A stretch of 64,000 nucleotides of DNA. Source: JBEKTW01 sp049515655 (lineage in GTDB: Bacteria; Bacteroidota; Ignavibacteria; UBA10030; SZUA-254). Shown one piece after another: positions 33,439 to 42,270 of the stretch; positions within the stretch are counted from its first letter, which is position 1, and each line of letters opens with the position of its first letter. A program made the translations under genes and the position numbers. The notes under the pieces were generated by a model. It did no database searches. It saw only the letters and a program-made list of their open reading frames with translations, and was not told where the DNA came from. The DNA is taken from the NCBI GenBank assembly GCA_049515655.1, contig JBEKTW010000008.1:1-64000 (forward strand). Reading direction: 5' to 3'.

Positions 33439-33485
33439 GTGTCTTGGTGGTTAAAGCTTTTACCACGAAGGCACAAAGACACAAA
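33439..33485. repeat. Palindromic repeat, right flank of the GxxExxY gene
   Basis: GTGTCTTGGTGGT pairs with ACCACGAAGGCAC around TTAAAGCTTTT, followed by AAAGACACAAA. It is a direct copy of 32974-33022 and ends at the base before the yifB stop codon (33486). Confidence 0.6.
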
Positions 33486-35027
33486 CTATCCATTCCATAG
33501 ATTCCTATCCAGGCTTCTGTACTGAATCGCTTCGCTGATGTGTTCGGGACGAATGTTGGACGAATCGGCGATGTCGGCGATCGTACGCGCGACCTTGAGA
33601 ATGCGGTCATAAGCGCGCGCGGAAAGCCCGAGTTTCGTGATCGCCATCTTCAACAACTCTTCACCTGCCGCATCCGTTGCGCAGAATTCTTCGATCTCCC
33701 TTGCTTGCATGTCCGAATTGCAAAACATATTCTTCCTTCCCGCGAATCGTTCCATCTGCGCCTTCCGTGCTTGAATGACCCGTTCCCTGATTGTGGCCGA
33801 CTGTTCGTGCGAGATTTTGTTGGACAGGTCTTTGTATTTGACGGCAGGCACTTCGATATGCAGGTCAATCCGGTCGAGCAGCGGTCCGGAGATTTTAGCC
33901 ATGTATTTTTGAATCTGAAGCGGAGTGCAGGTGCATTCCTTCGTGGGGTCTGTGAAATATCCGCACGGACACGGGTTCATGGCGCAGACGAGCATGAAAT
34001 TTGCCGGAAAGTCCAGGGACATTTTCGAGCGGCTGATCGTGACATGGCTGTCTTCGATGGGCTGCCGGAGCACTTCAAGAACGTTTCGAGCGAATTCCGG
34101 CAGCTCGTCCAGGAACAAGACGCCGTGATGCGCGAGCGAGATCTCTCCCGGTCGGGGAATCGTCCCACCCCCGACGAGCGCGCTGTCCGAGATGGTGTGG
34201 TGCGGTGAGCGGAACGGCCGCGTTGCAATGAGCGCGGTGTCGGGGGGGAGGAGTCCCGACACCGAGTGGATCTTCGTCGTCTCAAGCGCTTCCTCGAACG
34301 TCATGGGTGGGAGGATCGTCGGCAGTCGTTTCGCGAGCATAGTTTTCCCTGAACCGGGTGGGCCGATCATGATAATATTGTGCCCACCCGCAGCAGCGAC
34401 TTCGAGGGCGCGCTTGACGTTTTCCTGACCCTTCACGTCGGCGAAGTCGATTGTGTACCGTTGTTCCTGACAGAATACTTCCTTCATGTCCACGTGGAAC
34501 GGCTTAAGCAACTCATGTTCCCCATTGAGAAAATCGACCGATTCCGTGAGAGATTCCATCGGGTAGACTTCGAGCCCTTCGACCATTGCGGCTTCTTTGG
34601 CATTTTCCTTCGGGACGATCATGCCGCGAATCCCGGCCTTGCGAACTTCAACCGCGATGGGAAGGGTTCCGTGAATCGGTCGCAGCGCCCCATCCAGCGC
34701 CAGCTCGCCGAGGATAACAAAATCCTTCAACATGTCGACAGAAACTTGGTTGGTCGCCGCGAGAATACCAAGAGCGATGGGAAGGTCATACGCTGAGCCT
34801 TCTTTCTTGATATCGGCCGGGGCCAGATTGATGGTGATGCGGATGTGGGGAAAACGAAAGCCCGTCGTTTTTATGGCCGCGAAAACGCGGTCACGGCTCT
34901 CTTTGACCGCATTGTCGGGAAGGCCAACGACGGTAAACGTGTGGATGGCCGGCTCGATATGCGATTCTACCTGCACGACACGGGCCATGATGCCGTACGT
35001 TGCCCCACTCAAAACGTGTGAGAACAT
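33486..35027 (-). CDS. YifB/ComM family Mg-chelatase-like AAA+ ATPase
   Basis: 513 residues, full family length. Three parts are visible: an N-terminal Lon-protease-like domain (residues ~1-180, ARVVQVESHIEPAIHTFTVV, GRADIKKEGSAYDLP-type block read here as APADIKKEGSAYDLPIALG), the AAA+ ATPase with Walker A GPPGSGKT at 222-229 and LFLDELPEF, and a C-terminal Mg-chelatase domain with a Cys cluster (NPCPCGYFTDPTKECTC). Homologue ComM is a branch-migration helicase aiding natural transformation in some bacteria; the role here is inferred by family only. GGGAGG lies eight bases before the ATG. Divergent from the TPR gene across ~220 bp. Confidence 0.92.
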   Translation of the reverse strand: MFSHVLSGATYGIMARVVQVESHIEPAIHTFTVVGLPDNAVKESRDRVFAAIKTTGFRFPHIRITINLAPADIKKEGSAYDLPIALGILAATNQVSVDMLKDFVILGELALDGALRPIHGTLPIAVEVRKAGIRGMIVPKENAKEAAMVEGLEVYPMESLTESVDFLNGEHELLKPFHVDMKEVFCQEQRYTIDFADVKGQENVKRALEVAAAGGHNIIMIGPPGSGKTMLAKRLPTILPPMTFEEALETTKIHSVSGLLPPDTALIATRPFRSPHHTISDSALVGGGTIPRPGEISLAHHGVLFLDELPEFARNVLEVLRQPIEDSHVTISRSKMSLDFPANFMLVCAMNPCPCGYFTDPTKECTCTPLQIQKYMAKISGPLLDRIDLHIEVPAVKYKDLSNKISHEQSATIRERVIQARKAQMERFAGRKNMFCNSDMQAREIEEFCATDAAGEELLKMAITKLGLSARAYDRILKVARTIADIADSSNIRPEHISEAIQYRSLDRNLWNG

Positions 35028-35251
35028 AGGTAAACCTCCCTCGTTGTTGCCTCAAGGTACTGAATGCCACCGAAAAGTGCAAATGGCGATTGCGGGTCAA
35101 GGGGAGTACAATCCCGGGATCTGGCTCTGTTTCACCCGGGTGGACCTATGAAAACCGTATCCGGAGAGAGATTATGAAATATCTTTGCTTTTACATGAAA
35201 TTTTCTGTATCATAAAATTGTTCTAATGTGGATGCGTTCAAGGACATTTGC

Positions 35252-37636
35252 GTGAGAAACCGCTTGGCAAGTCAAAAAGCTCTCCTTCGTAGGGTTGTTC
35301 CAATTTTCGCTTTTCTTCTGTTGTTCCCGGGTTGTTCAACGTATCAAAACCTTACTGCGTATTTTAACACCTACTACAATGCGCAAAAGCTGTTCGATGA
35401 CGGCGTCGCCGAGCTCACGCGCGTACCCCCGGCGGGTAAAGACACGAACTACTTCGCCCCCGTTCTTGCAAAGAGCGATGGGCAGTCGAAGTTCGACAAG
35501 GTCATCGAGAAATGCTCCAAGATCATCCAGTTCTATCCCGAGAGTAAACTGGTGGGTGATGCCATTGTCTTGATTGGCGAATCGTACGTCTACATGGGCG
35601 AGTATGAATCAGCTATACGAAAGTTCAAAGAACTTCTGGATAACTTCCCGGCAAGCGACAGGCGCGCGGAGGTAAAACTATGGTATGCCAAAGCCCAGTA
35701 CTACTCCGAAAAAGAGGATGATGCAATAAAGCTGGTTGAGGAGCTTGTTCCCGAGGCACTCGACGGCGGAAAGAACGATATCGCCCTTGAAGCGGTCATG
35801 CTGGAGGCGCAGATCTATTTCAACAGGGGAGAATACCAGCGGTCAGCCGAACAGTATGAACGCGCGGTAACGATCCCGGGCCCGCGGTCTGTCAGGTCGA
35901 TCGCGCAGTATCAGCTCGGTCAATCGTACCAACGCAACGGCGACAATAAGAAGGCCGCGGCCGCCTATCTCAACGTCAAAGAGTTCAAACCCGACTTCGC
36001 GATGCGGACACGTTCGATATTGCATGCGGGGATGATGCTCGTATCCATCGGCGAGTACGACAAGGCGCTTACACTGTATCGCGATCTGAGAGAAGAGATG
36101 TACAAGCCCGAAGAGATTGGTCCTGTGGACATGGAAATTGCCAGCGCGTATCTTGCGATGGGGGATACTACAAGGGCCTTTCCACTGTTCACGAAGCTCG
36201 ACACGACCTACCGGCGTACGGAGATCGCGGCGAAGGGATATTACCGGCAGGCGGCTTTTTATGAAAATAACCTCAAGGACTTCAAGACGGCCTTTGACAT
36301 GTACTCAAGGGTGCAAGGGGAAAACAGTGCAGCAGAGGTAGCCGCGCCGGCACAGAAAAGAGCTGATATTCTTGCCAGGTACTTTACGCTTCAAAGCAAT
36401 CTCTCTCTTTACGATACGTTGTTTATCGCTTCCCTGCATCGTGACACGACATCTGCCGTCAAAGACAGCAGCCAGACGGCTCGTGATTCTACTGCTTACC
36501 ATGCAAAGAGTACTCTCCAAATCGATAGCAGTTTGACCAAGGGAGCCGCGTCTGCTCTGCGGACTGGCGAGCCAAACCCGCGGTCCCTGGCTGCGCGAAC
36601 AGGCCGTCCGGAAAAGCCATTCGGCGTGGCACGCCATCGTTCACGTGGCCATGATGATTTTGATGATGATATTGAAAGCGATACGTGGGCGGATTCTGCC
36701 GCTTCGATCATGGGGCAAGTTGAAAATGTGAGTGCCTACGCGAAATTAATGGCCGACTTGCAGAGTAACAAGTCAAGACTTCAGCGTATGCGTCTATCAA
36801 CCGATAGCCTGCGGTTTCTTTCGATTCAATCGAAATTCGAACTGGGCGGACTCTTCATGCTCGATTTGGGATTCCCCGATTCGGCGGCCGTTTGGTTCGA
36901 AAAAGTCGCCCGCGATTCAGTGATCTCCGCGTTCATCCCGCGCGCTCTTTACGCTCTCGCGGAAATCCACAGTGCCCGCGGTGACTCAAGCATCGTCGAT
37001 TCGTTGTACAGAAGGATCTTGGAGCGGTATAAGGAATCGGAGTATGGACGTGAGGTGAGAAGACTCAAGGGCCTGGGGACTGTATCCGAGAACGTTGACT
37101 CCGCCGAGTCAAGATACACCGAAGCTCAGCGTTCTCTCATGGATGGAAGAACGGATGATGCGCTTCGTTCTCTGAAGGAGCTCTCTCAAAAGTATCCCGC
37201 GTCTCCGATTGCACCGAAAGCTTTATATGCCGTCGGTTGGATTTATGAAAATGTGCTCGTTCAGAACGACAGCGCTGCGTCATGGTACCGCCGGCTCATC
37301 AAAGCCCATCCCAGTTCGCTGTATGCGGTCAATGTGCAACCCAAAGTCGCCGTGAAAGATAATCCCGACAGCCTGTCAAAATTCATCAACGTTAAAGAAG
37401 TGGAAAAGATCGCGATAGATAGTCTGCCCGCTCGAAGCCGGGCCCGGATATCCGGCAAGGTGGGTAAGGACCAACAAGTCGACCAACAAGAGCGGCGGCG
37501 TAGAGGGCAGGAGGAAGGCGTCGAAGAGGACAACAAGGACGAGGAAAAAGATCAATTAGACCTCCAAGACCAGACGGAGCCGCCTGATACAACGACCAGC
37601 GACAATGACAATAACAATAACGAGAGAAATCGATAG
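35252..37636 (+). CDS. Tetratricopeptide repeat lipoprotein
   Basis: 794 residues from a GTG at 35252 with AAGGA seven bases upstream; a GTG at 35228 is in frame but has no such site. The N-terminus is a lipoprotein signal with lipobox LFPGC, so the mature protein is lipid-anchored. The body has two groups of TPR helices, about residues 60-390 (AKSDGQSKFDKVIEKCSKII, GEYESAIRKFKELLDNFPAS, GEYQRSAEQYERAV) and 560-720 (AYLE-like ALYALAEIHSARGDSS, YPASPIAPKALYAVGWI). A charged, Ser/Arg-rich, probably unstructured segment lies between them. The C-terminus is a highly charged Gln/Glu/Asp tail ending in an Asn run. Overall it resembles BamD/YbgF-type periplasmic scaffolds but much larger. Partner unknown. 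Confidence 0.8.
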   Translation: MRNRLASQKALLRRVVPIFAFLLLFPGCSTYQNLTAYFNTYYNAQKLFDDGVAELTRVPPAGKDTNYFAPVLAKSDGQSKFDKVIEKCSKIIQFYPESKLVGDAIVLIGESYVYMGEYESAIRKFKELLDNFPASDRRAEVKLWYAKAQYYSEKEDDAIKLVEELVPEALDGGKNDIALEAVMLEAQIYFNRGEYQRSAEQYERAVTIPGPRSVRSIAQYQLGQSYQRNGDNKKAAAAYLNVKEFKPDFAMRTRSILHAGMMLVSIGEYDKALTLYRDLREEMYKPEEIGPVDMEIASAYLAMGDTTRAFPLFTKLDTTYRRTEIAAKGYYRQAAFYENNLKDFKTAFDMYSRVQGENSAAEVAAPAQKRADILARYFTLQSNLSLYDTLFIASLHRDTTSAVKDSSQTARDSTAYHAKSTLQIDSSLTKGAASALRTGEPNPRSLAARTGRPEKPFGVARHRSRGHDDFDDDIESDTWADSAASIMGQVENVSAYAKLMADLQSNKSRLQRMRLSTDSLRFLSIQSKFELGGLFMLDLGFPDSAAVWFEKVARDSVISAFIPRALYALAEIHSARGDSSIVDSLYRRILERYKESEYGREVRRLKGLGTVSENVDSAESRYTEAQRSLMDGRTDDALRSLKELSQKYPASPIAPKALYAVGWIYENVLVQNDSAASWYRRLIKAHPSSLYAVNVQPKVAVKDNPDSLSKFINVKEVEKIAIDSLPARSRARISGKVGKDQQVDQQERRRRGQEEGVEEDNKDEEKDQLDLQDQTEPPDTTTSDNDNNNNERNR

Positions 37637-37650
37637 ATCAGCCACGTTGT

Positions 37651-38415
37651 ATGATCCACGCCGTATGTCCCATCACATCGCTCGAGAACGTCGGCTCTCT
37701 GATCTACGTGCTCGGTTTCCGTTCTTCAAACCTATCGGCAAATATCGCACCGGGGCAGTTCGTCAATATCAAGGTCGATGATTCCGGCTCGCCTCTTCTC
37801 AGGCGCCCGTTCAGCGTTTACAGGGTCATCCGTGATGTAGTGCAAATAATTTTCAACGTCGTCGGCACCGGTACGAAGATTCTGTCGGAGAAACGACCGG
37901 GTGAGATGCTGGATGTGATCGGCCCGCTCGGTCGACCGTTTGGCGTGAAGTCTCGCTATGAAACGGCGCTCCTCGTGGCGGGGGGCATTGGCGTTGCCCC
38001 GCTCCCGCTGATCACGGATGCGATCGGGGGAGAGCGGAACATCGTCACATTTCTCGGCGCACGAACGAAGAACCAGGTGGTGCGCGCCTCTCTGAGGAAT
38101 GTTCTCGTCGCAACCGACGATGGAAGCGAAGGATTCCATGGGACGGTCGTCGACCTCCTCCGTCATGAGTTGTCGGGCAACCGATTCCCCGGTCCGAGGA
38201 TATTCGCCTGCGGACCAAACGCCATGCTCAAGAGTTTGAACAATCTCGCAGCGGAATACGCGATTCCCTGTGAAGTGTCGCTGGAGAGCGCGATGGCGTG
38301 CGGGATTGGTATTTGCCAGGGTTGTCCCGTTGAGCGTGTCGGTCAGGGAAAAAAGTATTCGCTCGTATGCAAGGAAGGCCCGGTTTTTGATTCTCAGACA
38401 ATTCGGTTTTCATAA
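37651..38415 (+). CDS. pyrK: Dihydroorotate dehydrogenase electron transfer subunit
   Basis: 254 residues. FAD and [2Fe-2S] subunit that passes electrons from dihydroorotate dehydrogenase to NAD in class 1B enzymes (pyrimidine synthesis). The FAD-binding block RRPFSVYRV is at 51-59, the nucleotide-binding GGIGVAPLPLI at 111-121, and ACGPNAML at ~187. The iron-sulfur cysteines are C217, C222, C225 (CGIGICQGC) and C240, the usual spacing. It is directly followed by pyrD with no gap, consistent with a PyrDK complex. Confidence 0.95.
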   Translation: MIHAVCPITSLENVGSLIYVLGFRSSNLSANIAPGQFVNIKVDDSGSPLLRRPFSVYRVIRDVVQIIFNVVGTGTKILSEKRPGEMLDVIGPLGRPFGVKSRYETALLVAGGIGVAPLPLITDAIGGERNIVTFLGARTKNQVVRASLRNVLVATDDGSEGFHGTVVDLLRHELSGNRFPGPRIFACGPNAMLKSLNNLAAEYAIPCEVSLESAMACGIGICQGCPVERVGQGKKYSLVCKEGPVFDSQTIRFS

Positions 38416-39360
38416 ATGGTACGTACGCGGGTAACAATCGGGCCCCTCGTTCTCAAGAACCCTGTCCTGGTAGCCTCCGGGACGTTTGGCTACGGGGACG
38501 AGTGCGCTGACCTGGTGGATGTCAACAGGCTGGGCGGGGTAATCACTAAATCCCTTTCCCTAAGGCCACGGGAAGGAAACCCTCCAGTGCGAATTGTCGA
38601 AACGGCCAGCGGCATGCTCAACTCTATCGGCCTCGCGAACATCGGCGTAGAGAAGTTTATCGTCGACAAACTCCCCTACTTACAAACTCTTCAGACCTGT
38701 GTGATCGTGAATATCGCGGCAAGCACGATCGACGAATACTGCATGGTTCTTTCGCGCCTGGATGAGCAAGAAGGCATCCACGGATATGAAATAAACGTCT
38801 CCTGTCCGAACGTGAAAGAAGGAGGCCTGAGTTTTGGGACGAACTGCGACATGGTCGCGGAAATAACTCGCCGCCTCCGGCCACTGACGAAGAAGGCTCT
38901 GATCGTCAAACTCACACCCAATGTTACCCATGTCTCGGAGTTTGCGCGCGTCGCCGCCGGTGCCGGGGCGGACGCAGTCTCGCTCATCAACACACTCGTC
39001 GGCATGGCAGTTGACCTGAAACGGCGGGCGCCCGTGTTATCCACAACCACCGGAGGCCTTTCCGGGCCGGCAATAAAGCCTATCGCCCTTGCCAAGGTGT
39101 ATGAGGTTGCCAGGGCCGTGAACATACCCGTCATCGGCATTGGCGGTATCGTAAGTCCTGGAGATGCCATCGAGTTTCTCCTCGTCGGAGCGTCTGCAGT
39201 TCAGGTAGGCACCGCGAACTTTGTGGATCCGGCGGCAGGAGTGAAAATCGCCGAGGGGATAGAGCGGTACTGCGAAGAAAACAACATCGGAGCTGTAACG
39301 GATCTGATCGGAAGCCTGAACGTGGCTGAAACAACTTCGGTCATCGATAGTTGGCTTTGA
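38416..39360 (+). CDS. pyrD: Dihydroorotate dehydrogenase, class 1B catalytic subunit
   Basis: 314 residues. It oxidises dihydroorotate to orotate in de novo pyrimidine synthesis, using FMN. Family blocks: NPVLVASGTFGYGDE near 15-29, GGVITKSLSLRPREGNPPVR near 40-59, the catalytic cysteine C130 in EINVSCPNVKEGG, the FMN lysine in IVKLTPNVT, and the phosphate-binding GIGGIVSPGDAIEFLLVGA and QVGTANF late. Cysteine rather than serine as catalytic base, plus the adjoining pyrK, identifies it as class 1B. It starts at the base after the pyrK stop. Confidence 0.95.
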   Translation: MVRTRVTIGPLVLKNPVLVASGTFGYGDECADLVDVNRLGGVITKSLSLRPREGNPPVRIVETASGMLNSIGLANIGVEKFIVDKLPYLQTLQTCVIVNIAASTIDEYCMVLSRLDEQEGIHGYEINVSCPNVKEGGLSFGTNCDMVAEITRRLRPLTKKALIVKLTPNVTHVSEFARVAAGAGADAVSLINTLVGMAVDLKRRAPVLSTTTGGLSGPAIKPIALAKVYEVARAVNIPVIGIGGIVSPGDAIEFLLVGASAVQVGTANFVDPAAGVKIAEGIERYCEENNIGAVTDLIGSLNVAETTSVIDSWL

Positions 39361-39388
39361 TTGTTTTTCACAGCTTCTCCGGGACCTC

Positions 39389-40684
39389 TTGTCCAACTTA
39401 GCCGAACACCTGCGCTTCCTCTACAACCTCCAGTTTTTTGGGATCAAGCTGGGGCTCCGGAACATCCGTTCGCTCCTTACATTCCTTGACCATCCGGAGC
39501 GGAAATTCCCGAGCATCCATGTCGCTGGAACAAACGGCAAAGGCTCGACGGCGGCAATGATTGCCTCCATGCTCACCGCGTCGGGATACCGAACCGGGCT
39601 TTATACCTCACCGCATCTTGTGAATTTCATGGAGCGGATAAGGATAGACGGTGAGGCGATACCTCCCGAAATCGTGTCCGAGTACACGCAATTTCTCCAA
39701 CCGAGCATCAGGAGACTCGAAGCGACATTTTTCGAGGCGACGACGGCCATTGCATTCCAGTACTTCGCGGAGCAGGAGGTCGATGTCGCCGTTGTCGAGA
39801 CCGGATTGGGCGGCCGTCTTGATGCGACCAATGTCGTTACCCCGTTGGTGAGTGTCATTACCAATATCGGGATCGAACACACCGAGCACCTTGGGAGAAC
39901 ACACGCAAGGATTGCGTTCGAAAAAGGAGGGATCATCAAGCCGGCGGTTCCCTGTTTCACTGACACGACAGATCCCGCGGCGTTGAGAACGCTGGAACGC
40001 ATCGCCCGTTCGACGAGAAGCCAGCTATATCGTTCCCGGGAAGTCTCCTCGGCTTCCATCCGTCACCAATCTCTTCTGGGCACAGTCGTCGATCTGAAAA
40101 CAGAACATGCCTGCTACCGGAATCTGAGTGTCTCCCTCGCCGGGGCCCACCAAGTCCGCAACGCGCAGCTCGCCGTGCTGAGTACCGAGTATCTAAAATC
40201 AACTGAGGGATTTACCGGAATCTCGGCGAGCAAAATTAATGAGGGGTTGAGTGACATCCAGCGGTTCACCGGTTTACGGGGTCGCCTAGATGTCTTGAGG
40301 ATGCGGCCCATTGTGATCGCGGATGTGGCCCACAACCCTGATGGGATAGTGACACTGGTTCGGTCACTGAAAGAGCTTCGTGTACATCAGGTTGCTACAG
40401 TGTTCGGGGCCATGAAAGACAAAGACTACAATCAAATGACCGCCGAGCTGCTCCCGATATCCCGATGTGTCGTCGCCGTTCAGCCCCGGACAGAAAGGGC
40501 CCTGGATGGTTCAAGAATCGTCAAAGCCGTCCATGCGAGGAGGTCGAAGGCCTTGCTCGGGAAATCGGTGGAAAATGGCTTGAATCTGGCGATGAACGAA
40601 GTTCATGAAGGGGAGCCGGTTCTGGTCGTCGGGTCACATTACGTCGTCGGGGAAGCAATGCAGGTTCTGGGAATTCAGCCATAG
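39389..40684 (+). CDS. folC: Bifunctional folylpolyglutamate synthase/dihydrofolate synthase
   Basis: 431 residues from a TTG at 39389. It adds glutamate to dihydropteroate and to folates (Mur ligase fold). ATP-binding loop GTNGKGST at 47-54, then TGLYTSPHLVNFMERIRIDG (about 69-88), the substrate loop TGLGGRLDATNVV and ITNIGIEHTEHLG. The C-terminal domain has the DVAHNPDG block (about 310) and ends in VVGSHYVVGEAM. It follows pyrD by 28 bp, probably cotranscribed. No ATG start in a suitable position is seen, so the TTG start is accepted with some doubt. Confidence 0.93.
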   Translation: MSNLAEHLRFLYNLQFFGIKLGLRNIRSLLTFLDHPERKFPSIHVAGTNGKGSTAAMIASMLTASGYRTGLYTSPHLVNFMERIRIDGEAIPPEIVSEYTQFLQPSIRRLEATFFEATTAIAFQYFAEQEVDVAVVETGLGGRLDATNVVTPLVSVITNIGIEHTEHLGRTHARIAFEKGGIIKPAVPCFTDTTDPAALRTLERIARSTRSQLYRSREVSSASIRHQSLLGTVVDLKTEHACYRNLSVSLAGAHQVRNAQLAVLSTEYLKSTEGFTGISASKINEGLSDIQRFTGLRGRLDVLRMRPIVIADVAHNPDGIVTLVRSLKELRVHQVATVFGAMKDKDYNQMTAELLPISRCVVAVQPRTERALDGSRIVKAVHARRSKALLGKSVENGLNLAMNEVHEGEPVLVVGSHYVVGEAMQVLGIQP

Positions 40685-40687
40685 AAC

Positions 40688-40716
40688 TTGACTTTCTTGA
40701 AGAATCCTTTTATATT
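40688..40716 (+). promoter_or_regulatory. Promoter of rho
   Basis: TTGACT (40688-40693), exactly 17 bases, then TATATT (40711-40716), close to the sigma-70 consensus. It starts a few bases after the folC stop and implies a leader of about 185 nt before rho. No other gene fits in the gap. Confidence 0.55.
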
Positions 40717-40908
40717 GCCGATGGGTATAAGGTCATCAAAATCTCATCAGACGAAATTAATCCCTTTTAGACTTTTCATCTTTTAATCTCTTATTCTGTG
40801 CCTCGCCGCCAACCGATGGGCAATTCGTCGAGTACGGCACGTTGATGCGTACACGAAAAGCGATTACAATTCATAATTATTCACAGTGATTATTCTGGAG
40901 ATGTAACT

Positions 40909-42162
40909 ATGCCAATGGACATTGCAGAGCTGAAATCGAGAAAGATTTCAGAGCTGACAAGGATCGCGAAGGAATTGAATATATCCGGTTATAGCGATCT
41001 GCGAAAACAAGAGCTGATTTTCAAGATTCTCGAAGCGCAAACCGAACAGGACGGCCTGACGTTCAGCAAGGGAGTTCTTGAAGTCCTGCCCGACGGTTAT
41101 GGATTCTTGCGTTCCGTAGATTACAATTACTTGCCTTCCCCCGACGATATTTACGTGTCGCCGTCACAGATAAAGAAATTCAGTCTGCGGACGGGCGACA
41201 CGGTCAGCGGACAAGTCCGTCCGCCGAAGGAGGGCGAGCGATTTTTTGCTCTGCTGAGGATCGAAGCCTGCAATGATGAAAACCCTGACGCAATACGTGA
41301 CCGGGTGTTGTTCGACAACCTCACTCCGCTGTATCCTAACAACGGTCTCCGTCTGGAAACTTCACCGGGAGAGTATTCCATGCGCATCATGGACCTTCTG
41401 GCGCCGATCGGCAAAGGTCAGCGCGGCATGATTGTTTCTCCTCCGAAGGCCGGCAAAACAATTCTTCTGCAGAAGCTCGCCAACAGCATTCTGCGGAACC
41501 ATCCGGAAGTATTTCTTATCGTTTTGTTGATCGATGAACGGCCGGAGGAAGTCACCGACATGGAGCGGTCGGTCAACGCGGAAGTGGTGAGTTCAACGTT
41601 CGATGAACCGCCGGAACGGCACGTGCAAGTCGCCGACATGGTGCTGGAAAAAGCAAAACGATTGATTGAGGCGAAAAAGGATGTTGTGATCCTCCTCGAT
41701 AGCATTACGCGCTTGGCCAGAGCGCACAACACGGTTGTTCCCCACAGCGGCAAAATCCTCTCGGGCGGCGTCGACGCCAACGCTCTCCATCGTCCCAAGC
41801 GGTTCTTTGGCGCGGCCCGTAATGTCGAAGAGGGTGGGAGCCTGACCATTATTGCAACGGCGCTTGTCGAGACCGGCAGCCGGATGGACGAGGTCATCTT
41901 CGAAGAATTCAAAGGCACCGGCAACATGGAAATCATTCTCGACCGCAAATTGAGCGATAAGCGCATCTTCCCCGCGATGGACGTGAACCGGTCTGGAACA
42001 CGAAAGGAGGAACTGCTCATGGAAGCGGACGATCTGAATCGCGTTTGGATCCTGAGGAAGCTGTTGAGCGACTTTTCCACCGTCGAGGCCATGGAGTTCC
42101 TGATCGAAAAGATGCGTGGAACCAAGACAAACAAAGAGTTTCTCCGGTCAATGAACAGCTAA
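40909..42162 (+). CDS. rho: Transcription termination factor Rho
   Basis: 417 residues, normal length. Hexameric RNA-dependent ATPase that ends transcription. Domains: N-terminal helical Rho_N (residues 1-45, MDIAELKSRKISELTRIAKE), the RNA-binding cold-shock domain (about 50-125, GVLEVLPDGYGFLRS), then the motor with Walker A PPKAGKT at 178-184, LLIDERPEEVTDM, LLDSITRLARAHN and the Q/R loops to the end. No large insertion in the N-terminal domain of the kind seen in some high-GC bacteria or some Bacteroidetes. GGAG lies eight bases before the ATG. A leader of ~185 nt would allow autoregulation, as in other bacteria. Confidence 0.97.
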   Translation: MPMDIAELKSRKISELTRIAKELNISGYSDLRKQELIFKILEAQTEQDGLTFSKGVLEVLPDGYGFLRSVDYNYLPSPDDIYVSPSQIKKFSLRTGDTVSGQVRPPKEGERFFALLRIEACNDENPDAIRDRVLFDNLTPLYPNNGLRLETSPGEYSMRIMDLLAPIGKGQRGMIVSPPKAGKTILLQKLANSILRNHPEVFLIVLLIDERPEEVTDMERSVNAEVVSSTFDEPPERHVQVADMVLEKAKRLIEAKKDVVILLDSITRLARAHNTVVPHSGKILSGGVDANALHRPKRFFGAARNVEEGGSLTIIATALVETGSRMDEVIFEEFKGTGNMEIILDRKLSDKRIFPAMDVNRSGTRKEELLMEADDLNRVWILRKLLSDFSTVEAMEFLIEKMRGTKTNKEFLRSMNS

Positions 42163-42217
42163 AAGTCGCCTATTTTTGGGCATTTTTCAATAGAGAAGGG
42201 GAAGAATCGTTATTCAC

Positions 42218-42246
42218 TTGACTATGTCCTCGCCAAGACTTAACTT
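42218..42246 (+). promoter_or_regulatory. Candidate promoter of the OmpA/TSP3 gene
   Basis: TTGACT (42218-42223), 17 bases, TAACTT (42241-42246), about 25 bp before the GTG start of the next gene. The -10 box is a weak match. Confidence 0.35.
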
Positions 42247-42270
42247 TCATCAAGAACCCGAGAGAGTGTA

